From Actinomycetota bacterium (GTDB taxonomy: Bacteria > Actinomycetota > Actinomycetes > Actinomycetales > Microbacteriaceae), in the NCBI GenBank assembly GCA_027728145.1, contig JAQBZV010000068.1, positions 1 through 5,525 of the forward strand: a DNA stretch of 5,525 nucleotides. Direction: 5' to 3'. Below, one piece after another: positions 1 through 5,525 of the stretch. The stretch's first letter is position 1. Every line of letters begins with the position of its first letter. The notes beneath the pieces were generated by a model, which ran no database searches, had not been told where the DNA came from, and saw only the letters and a list, made by a program, of their open reading frames with translations. A program made the translations under genes and the position numbers.

Positions 1-963
1 GCTCTGTGGGTGGTGGAAAACGAGCAAAACATCAAAGACCAGCTGGTGGCGTACCAGTTTGATACCCCAGACTCCGTGGCCTCCTACATCGAGCAAGCTG
101 GACTGTCGGAGACCGGGGCGCTCTACCTCAAGGCGTCGCTGCCCCGCGTTGTCCCCTCTTTCGAGTTTGGCCGCTATTGCACCAGAAACGAGCCAGGCAT
201 CGGGGTGCTTGGGTGCTACACCACCCGCGATTCGCGGATTTACCTCTACGACGTCACCGATCCCCGGCTGGACAGCATGGAGCCGGTTGTTGCTGCCCAC
301 GAAATGCTCCACGCGGTCTGGTTTCGAAAGACCACCTCGGAACGAGACGCCCTGGCCCCGCTCCTGGAGGAAGCCTTTGCGGCTCTGGGGCCAGAGCACC
401 CCTTGGTTGAGCGTATTGCGAGCTACGACGCCGATAGCCCAGCGTCTCGTATTCCTGAGCTCTACTCCATCATCGGCACAGAAATCCGCGAGGTTCCCGA
501 CGCATTGGAAGCCCACTACTCCCAGTACTTTGACGACCGGTCAAAAGTCGTTGACCTGGCCGACCGGGTCTATCGGGTCTTTGACACCCTGCAGGCCGAG
601 TTGGAGCAACTGAGTAATGAACTGAACTCCCGGAACGCAGAAATCGAGGGGCTTCGCTTCACCTACGAAGAAACCTCCAGGGTTCTCGCTGCCGACATTG
701 GCGCGTTCAACGAGAAGGCTGACACCCCGGGGGCTTTCCCTTCAAAGTCCGAATTCGAGGCAGCACGATCGGAGTTAGTGGATCGCCAAGCGCGGCTCGA
801 GTCCATGCGCATCACTCTGCAAACAAAGATCAACGAATACAACACCCTGTTGGAGGAGCTTATTGTCTTGAACGACGAAGTGTCCGAGCTAAACCAGGGA
901 ATCAATGTCACCCTCGAAGCCGAGGAGGAGCTCAGCCCTCCCCCGACGGACCTCGAGGAATAG
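1..963 (+). CDS. Unnamed HEMLH-motif putative zinc metallopeptidase with C-terminal coiled coil (5' partial)
   Basis: The product is not a family I can name. The frame is open to the left edge (Ala-Leu-Trp precede the first GTG, at 10) and no ribosome site is visible, so the true start probably lies outside. Residues are numbered from GTG 10. H97-E98-M99-L100-H101 fits the HExxH zinc-binding/catalytic motif of zincin peptidases. Glu158, in a helix-like stretch about 57 residues later (LYSIIGTEIREVPDALEAHY), is a candidate third ligand. Cys57 and Cys69 flank a Gly-rich segment and could form a disulfide, which would suit a domain outside the membrane. Residues about 180-232 and 250-300 are heptad-rich helices joined by a conserved-looking turn at 233-249 (FN..ADTPGAFPS.SEF), suggesting an antiparallel coiled-coil hairpin. 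The last 15 residues are acidic and Pro-rich. I infer a membrane-anchored protein whose N-terminal segment lies upstream. The protease call rests on the motif alone; the coding call is secure. Confidence 0.8.
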   Translation, partial: ALWVVENEQNIKDQLVAYQFDTPDSVASYIEQAGLSETGALYLKASLPRVVPSFEFGRYCTRNEPGIGVLGCYTTRDSRIYLYDVTDPRLDSMEPVVAAHEMLHAVWFRKTTSERDALAPLLEEAFAALGPEHPLVERIASYDADSPASRIPELYSIIGTEIREVPDALEAHYSQYFDDRSKVVDLADRVYRVFDTLQAELEQLSNELNSRNAEIEGLRFTYEETSRVLAADIGAFNEKADTPGAFPSKSEFEAARSELVDRQARLESMRITLQTKINEYNTLLEELIVLNDEVSELNQGINVTLEAEEELSPPPTDLEE

Positions 964-988
964 TTATCCCCAGCCAGCGATAGCTCTC

Positions 989-1017
989 TCGACCCCCAGC
1001 CCCAGGTTCGCTACGCT
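989..1017 (+). promoter_or_regulatory. Putative ogt promoter, possibly giving a leaderless mRNA
   Basis: TCGACC at 989-994 matches the -35 consensus TTGACA at 4 of 6 positions. A 17-nt spacer separates it from TACGCT at 1012-1017, which fits the actinobacterial -10 pattern TAnnnT. The last T of the -10 falls 7 nt before the A of the ogt ATG (1024), so transcription would start at or next to that A. This agrees with the absence of any Shine-Dalgarno sequence before ogt. Leaderless mRNAs are common in actinobacteria. The assignment is by eye only. Confidence 0.4.
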
Positions 1018-1023
1018 GAATCC

Positions 1024-1488
1024 ATGACGACTCAGGCCACTCTTGAGAGCCCCCTCGGTCCCCTCGCGTTGACCTCCGATGGCGAATTCCTCATCGGTCT
1101 GGGCATTGGACAACGTGTTCCCGCGCCTTCGAGCGATGCCATCATCGAGTTAGCCACCCGGCAACTGGAAGAGTACTTCGCCGGGAAACGCACCACGTTT
1201 GATCTCCCCTTGAAAGCGGAGGGAACCGCGTTCCAGCAGTCCATCTGGAAGGCCCTGCAAGACATCCCCCACGGGCAGACCACCAGCTATGGCGAGCTCG
1301 GCAATGCTGTGGGAAAACCAGGTTCTGCTCGAGCGGTCGGTGGTGCTGTGGGGGCAAACCCCCTCCCGATTGTTATTCCTTGCCATCGAGTGTTGGCTTC
1401 AGACCGTCGCATCACCGGATACAGCGGTGGTGAGGGCATCCCCACCAAGGAGAAACTCCTGGATCTGGAAAACATCAGCTACCGCTGA
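1024..1488 (+). CDS. ogt: Methylated-DNA--protein-cysteine methyltransferase (O6-alkylguanine repair)
   Basis: This is a suicide DNA-repair enzyme that moves the alkyl group from O6-alkylguanine (and O4-alkylthymine) in DNA to its own cysteine. The 154-residue product is complete, close to the usual 160-170. Residues 1-60 form the short N-terminal domain (SPLGPLAL strand). The C-terminal DNA-binding/active-site domain begins near residue 69 (FQQSIWKALQDIPHGQTTSYGELG). The active site IPCHRV has Cys120 with His121 and Arg122. Tyr89, the helix-turn-helix arginine Arg103 (SARAVGGAVGANP), Asn112 and Glu137 match positions conserved in the Ogt/AGT family. ATG 1024 is the only possible start: no start codon lies in frame between it and the stop at 961. 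There is no ribosome site upstream. The 3' end overlaps the convergent yaaA by 14 bp. No Ada-type regulatory domain is present, so this is an Ogt-type enzyme rather than a full Ada protein. Confidence 0.95.
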   Translation: MTTQATLESPLGPLALTSDGEFLIGLGIGQRVPAPSSDAIIELATRQLEEYFAGKRTTFDLPLKAEGTAFQQSIWKALQDIPHGQTTSYGELGNAVGKPGSARAVGGAVGANPLPIVIPCHRVLASDRRITGYSGGEGIPTKEKLLDLENISYR

Positions 1489-1500
1489 TTACCAGATCCA
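1460..1500. terminator. Imperfect palindrome over the ogt/yaaA stop overlap; possible bidirectional terminator
   Basis: A 9-bp outer stem pairs TGGATCTGG (1460-1468) with CCAGATCCA (1492-1500). A 6-bp inner stem pairs ATCAGC (1474-1479) with GCTGAT (1484-1489) around a TACC loop. The stems are separated by an internal loop of 5 nt on one side and 2 nt on the other. The yaaA stop lies in the left inner arm and the ogt stop in the right inner arm. A second small hairpin abuts it and shares its last base: AGGAG (1448-1452), AAA, CTCCT (1456-1460). No T-run follows on either strand, so it is not a classical intrinsic terminator, though hairpins without T-runs have been proposed to terminate in actinobacteria. 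The structure is clear in the sequence; the function is inferred from position. Confidence 0.5.
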
Positions 1501-2233
1501 TCACGCCCTCCCGGAGAGAGTCCGCGTCACAGTGGTAGCCGTGAGATTCACCCCACGACACAACATCCTGGACACTCTCAAGCTTGGCGCCCGATTCCGC
1601 TAATGCGCGAACAAGTGCCCCCTTGACGGACTTGTTGGCGTGTCCAAGCGCTGGCCGTGAACCCAGGGGGCCCTCCTTGACCAATGCCACAAACACTCCC
1701 CGATCAGCGGGAACGGGGGCCAGCTTTCGGTAGCCCTCACTCCGCAGATCCAGCACAAAGCCTGGAACTTCGTCAAAGACAGCATTTCCGAGCACAGCCC
1801 ACTGACTCGCCAACGGCCCACCCGAGAGTTTCGAGTCGAAAGACAGCCGATATGCGGGAATGAGGTCCGAGGCTCGAATAACACCCAACAGTGCAGAAAA
1901 GACCGCCACCGTGTCCATCACCCAGGAGTGAGCCCGCGGGGACAGGCTCGAGAGATCCAGGGCATCAAAGAGAACCCCGGTGTATCGCTCCAGTGCTGGC
2001 AGGACAGGCGAGCTGAGAACGTCGCGGTTTCGCTGGACCTCCGGAGCCCCCTTGGGTCCCAGCTTCAGAGCTTTGAGAGCTGCTGCCTCATCTTCGGAGA
2101 GCTCCACCACTTGCTCGAGCAGAGTGCTGCGCACGGCGTTTTGAACCGGAAAGCTCAGGTGCCCTATATCGAGCGATGTCCCTGGTTTCCCACCGGCAGT
2201 TTTTGTTTCCGAGGGTGGGAGCAGGACCAGCAT
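1475..2233 (-). CDS. yaaA: YaaA/DUF328 family peroxide-stress protein
   Basis: The product belongs to the YaaA (DUF328) family, cytosolic proteins that in E. coli lower free intracellular iron and limit Fenton damage under H2O2 stress. At 252 residues it is about the family length. Visible family motifs in order are LLPPSETK (4-11, where E. coli has LISPAKT), YTGVLFDAL (84-92), SALLGVIRASDLIPAYRLSF (113-132, the most conserved block), DLRSEGY (162-168) and HANKSVKG (198-205, matching the E. coli YAKKARG segment). There is no signal peptide or membrane segment. The ATG at 2231-2233 lies 2 nt after the atpC stop (TAA-GC-ATG) with no Shine-Dalgarno sequence, so translation is probably coupled to atpC and the gene is probably the last cistron of the atp operon. 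Its stop end overlaps ogt by 14 bp, within a palindrome. Role in this organism is inferred from the E. coli protein. Confidence 0.92.
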   Translation of the reverse strand: MLVLLPPSETKTAGGKPGTSLDIGHLSFPVQNAVRSTLLEQVVELSEDEAAALKALKLGPKGAPEVQRNRDVLSSPVLPALERYTGVLFDALDLSSLSPRAHSWVMDTVAVFSALLGVIRASDLIPAYRLSFDSKLSGGPLASQWAVLGNAVFDEVPGFVLDLRSEGYRKLAPVPADRGVFVALVKEGPLGSRPALGHANKSVKGALVRALAESGAKLESVQDVVSWGESHGYHCDADSLREGVMDLVISGS

Positions 2234-2235
2234 GC

Positions 2236-2499
2236 TTAGGAAGTAATTTCTGCCAAACCGGCAACAATCGTCACCTGGTTATTGTCCACGGACAGAAAAC
2301 CATCCTCCGCCTTCGCGGTGATTTTCTGGCCATCCGCCGTGGTGATCCGCACCTCGCCCGCGGCGAGAACACCGAGGGTGGGTTCGTGACCGGCCAAAAT
2401 GCCGATCTCCCCCTCGGTGGTGCGGGCAACAACCATCGTTGCCTCCCCCGACCACACTTCGGCGGTCGCGGAGACAACAGTGACGGTCAGAGAGGACAT
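2236..2499 (-). CDS. atpC: F1Fo ATP synthase epsilon subunit, short form
   Basis: Epsilon links the gamma stalk to the c-ring and in many bacteria inhibits ATP hydrolysis through its C-terminal helices. The N-terminal beta-sandwich is present: LTVTVVSATAEVWSGEA (4-20), the signature GEIGILAGHEPTLGVL (30-45) and DGFLSV (67-71). The protein ends at residue 87, directly after the last strand (VTIVAGLAEITS). The E. coli protein is about 139 residues and mycobacterial ones about 121, so the whole helical hairpin is missing. The ORF ends at a clean TAA with yaaA starting 2 nt later, so I see no frameshift; this looks like a genuine short form. The start chosen is ATG 2497-2499, which places the family's first strand right at the N-terminus and leaves 2 nt to the atpD stop (TAG-GA-ATG). 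The upstream ATG at 2532 would overlap atpD and add 11 unrelated residues. AAGGA near 2512-2516 may assist, but coupling to atpD is likely. Confidence 0.96.
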   Translation of the reverse strand: MSSLTVTVVSATAEVWSGEATMVVARTTEGEIGILAGHEPTLGVLAAGEVRITTADGQKITAKAEDGFLSVDNNQVTIVAGLAEITS

Positions 2500-2501
2500 T
2501 C

Positions 2502-4858
<2,357 letters not shown>

Positions 4859-4868
4859 GAGTTCTTAG

Positions 4869-4874
4869 TCCTTT
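4869..4874 (-). promoter_or_regulatory. Shine-Dalgarno site of atpG
   Basis: AAAGGA on the minus strand, 10 nt upstream of the atpG ATG, within the 28-nt gap after atpA. It is the clearest ribosome-binding site in the window and supports the chosen atpG start. Confidence 0.7.
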
Positions 4875-4886
4875 ACTCGTTATCGT

Positions 4887-5525
4887 CTAGCGCTTGCGCT
4901 TGACGATTTTTTCCTGGTTGATGTCGTCCTCGGCAAGCGCGTCGTGCGCTTCGCTGCCCGGAGCACCCAAGCCTTCTGCACCAGAGCTCTGGAAGGAGAC
5001 GACAATCTTGTCAACTTCCTTTTCCAGCTCGGCTTTGGTGTCATCATCGAGCACATTGGTTTTCTTCAACGTGTCGAGGATTTTGGTGTTGCGACGAAGG
5101 TGGTCGAGCAGCTCTGCCTCGAACTTGAGGACGTCCTCCACCGCGATGGTGTCGAGCTTTCCGTTCGTTCCCGCCCAGATGGACACCACCTGCTCCTCCA
5201 CCGGGTAGGGGGAGTACTGGGGTTGCTTGAGAAGCTCGGTCAGCCTGGCACCACGCGCCAACTGACGGCGGCTGGCGGCATCCAAGTCGGAGGCGAACAT
5301 CGCGAAGGCCTCGAGCGAGCGATACTGCGCAAGCTCCAGCTTCAGAGTTCCCGACACCGACTTGATTGATTTCACCTGAGCGTCTCCACCCACGCGGGAC
5401 ACCGAGATACCCACGTCCACGGCGGGGCGCTGGTTGGCGAGGAAGAGGTCGGACTGCAGGAAGATCTGACCGTCGGTGATCGAGATCACGTTGGTCGGGA
5501 TGAAGGCCGCGACGTCATTGGCTTT
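4887..5525 (-). CDS. atpA: F1Fo ATP synthase alpha subunit (3' part; C-terminal 212 residues)
   Basis: Alpha forms the non-catalytic nucleotide sites of F1 and supplies the arginine finger to beta. The frame is open to the right edge; the P-loop and N-terminal domain lie outside the window. Fragment residues are counted from 5525. [16 protein letters not shown] (12-27) is followed by the alpha/beta family signature [10 protein letters not shown] (34-43) and the arginine finger Arg44 (codon at 5394-5396). The helical C-terminal domain follows, with [11 protein letters not shown] near 106-116. The protein continues 34 residues past the phenylalanine where E. coli alpha has about six left. This acidic, Gly/Ala-rich tail ends in basic residues (IVKRKR), like the C-terminal extension of actinobacterial alpha subunits. 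An internal GTG at 5487-5489 lies in the middle of the conserved block and is not a start. In the usual bacterial order atpB, E, F and H lie further upstream. Confidence 0.98.
   Translation of the reverse strand, partial: KANDVAAFIPTNVISITDGQIFLQSDLFLANQRPAVDVGISVSRVGGDAQVKSIKSVSGTLKLELAQYRSLEAFAMFASDLDAASRRQLARGARLTELLKQPQYSPYPVEEQVVSIWAGTNGKLDTIAVEDVLKFEAELLDHLRRNTKILDTLKKTNVLDDDTKAELEKEVDKIVVSFQSSGAEGLGAPGSEAHDALAEDDINQEKIVKRKR

Noticed and set aside
10..12. GTG at 10 as the real start of the first gene
   Set aside because: The frame remains open to base 1, no ribosome site is visible in the nine bases upstream, and the protein begins in what looks like the segment after a membrane anchor. 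It cannot be excluded, but a start outside the window is more likely.
1001..1016. Possible LexA/SOS operator upstream of ogt (GGTTCG near 1005)
   Set aside because: Only a half-site resembling the actinobacterial SOS box is present, with no matching inverted half at the right spacing.
961..1023. Stop-codon read-through joining the first gene to ogt
   Set aside because: The TAG at 961 and the ogt ATG are in the same frame with 20 sense codons between, but this has a one-in-three chance of occurring. The linker shows no conserved-looking character, and a promoter fits the gap better.

Overview
The window reads as actinobacterial chromosome, most likely from a Microbacteriaceae-like organism. 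The evidence is the actinobacterial character of the ATP synthase subunits (a long charged C-terminal tail on alpha, a very short epsilon), a G+C content of roughly 50-60% from hand counts of a few lines, and an atp operon followed directly by a YaaA-family gene. The lineage is inferred from protein character, not from a search.

Layout. The left side is read rightwards (+). It starts with the 3' part of an unnamed protein carrying an HEMLH zinc-protease-type motif and a long C-terminal coiled coil (1-963, 5' end outside the window). A 60-bp gap holding a plausible promoter follows, then a complete O6-alkylguanine-DNA alkyltransferase gene (1024-1488). The rest is read leftwards (-): the 3' part of atpA (4887-5525, 5' end outside the window), atpG (3959-4858), atpD (2502-3941), atpC (2236-2499) and yaaA (1475-2233). 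The two gene blocks converge, and the stop ends of ogt and yaaA overlap by 14 bp inside an imperfect palindrome that could act as a two-way terminator.

How the genes work together. atpA-atpG-atpD-atpC encode alpha, gamma, beta and epsilon of the F1 sector of the H+-ATP synthase. All catalytic motifs that fall in the window are intact. Gaps between the genes are 28, 17 and 2 nt, as expected for one operon. yaaA begins 2 nt after the atpC stop, so a peroxide/iron-stress protein is probably the last cistron of the atp transcript. The epsilon subunit has only its beta-sandwich domain and lacks the regulatory helical hairpin.

The window is almost entirely coding. The longest non-coding stretch is the 60 bp at 964-1023. 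I see no tRNA, rRNA, insertion sequence, CRISPR array, prophage or other mobile element. Most of the content is housekeeping. The points worth a second look are the palindromic convergent overlap, the atpC-yaaA coupling, the reduced epsilon, and the unnamed metallopeptidase-like gene.
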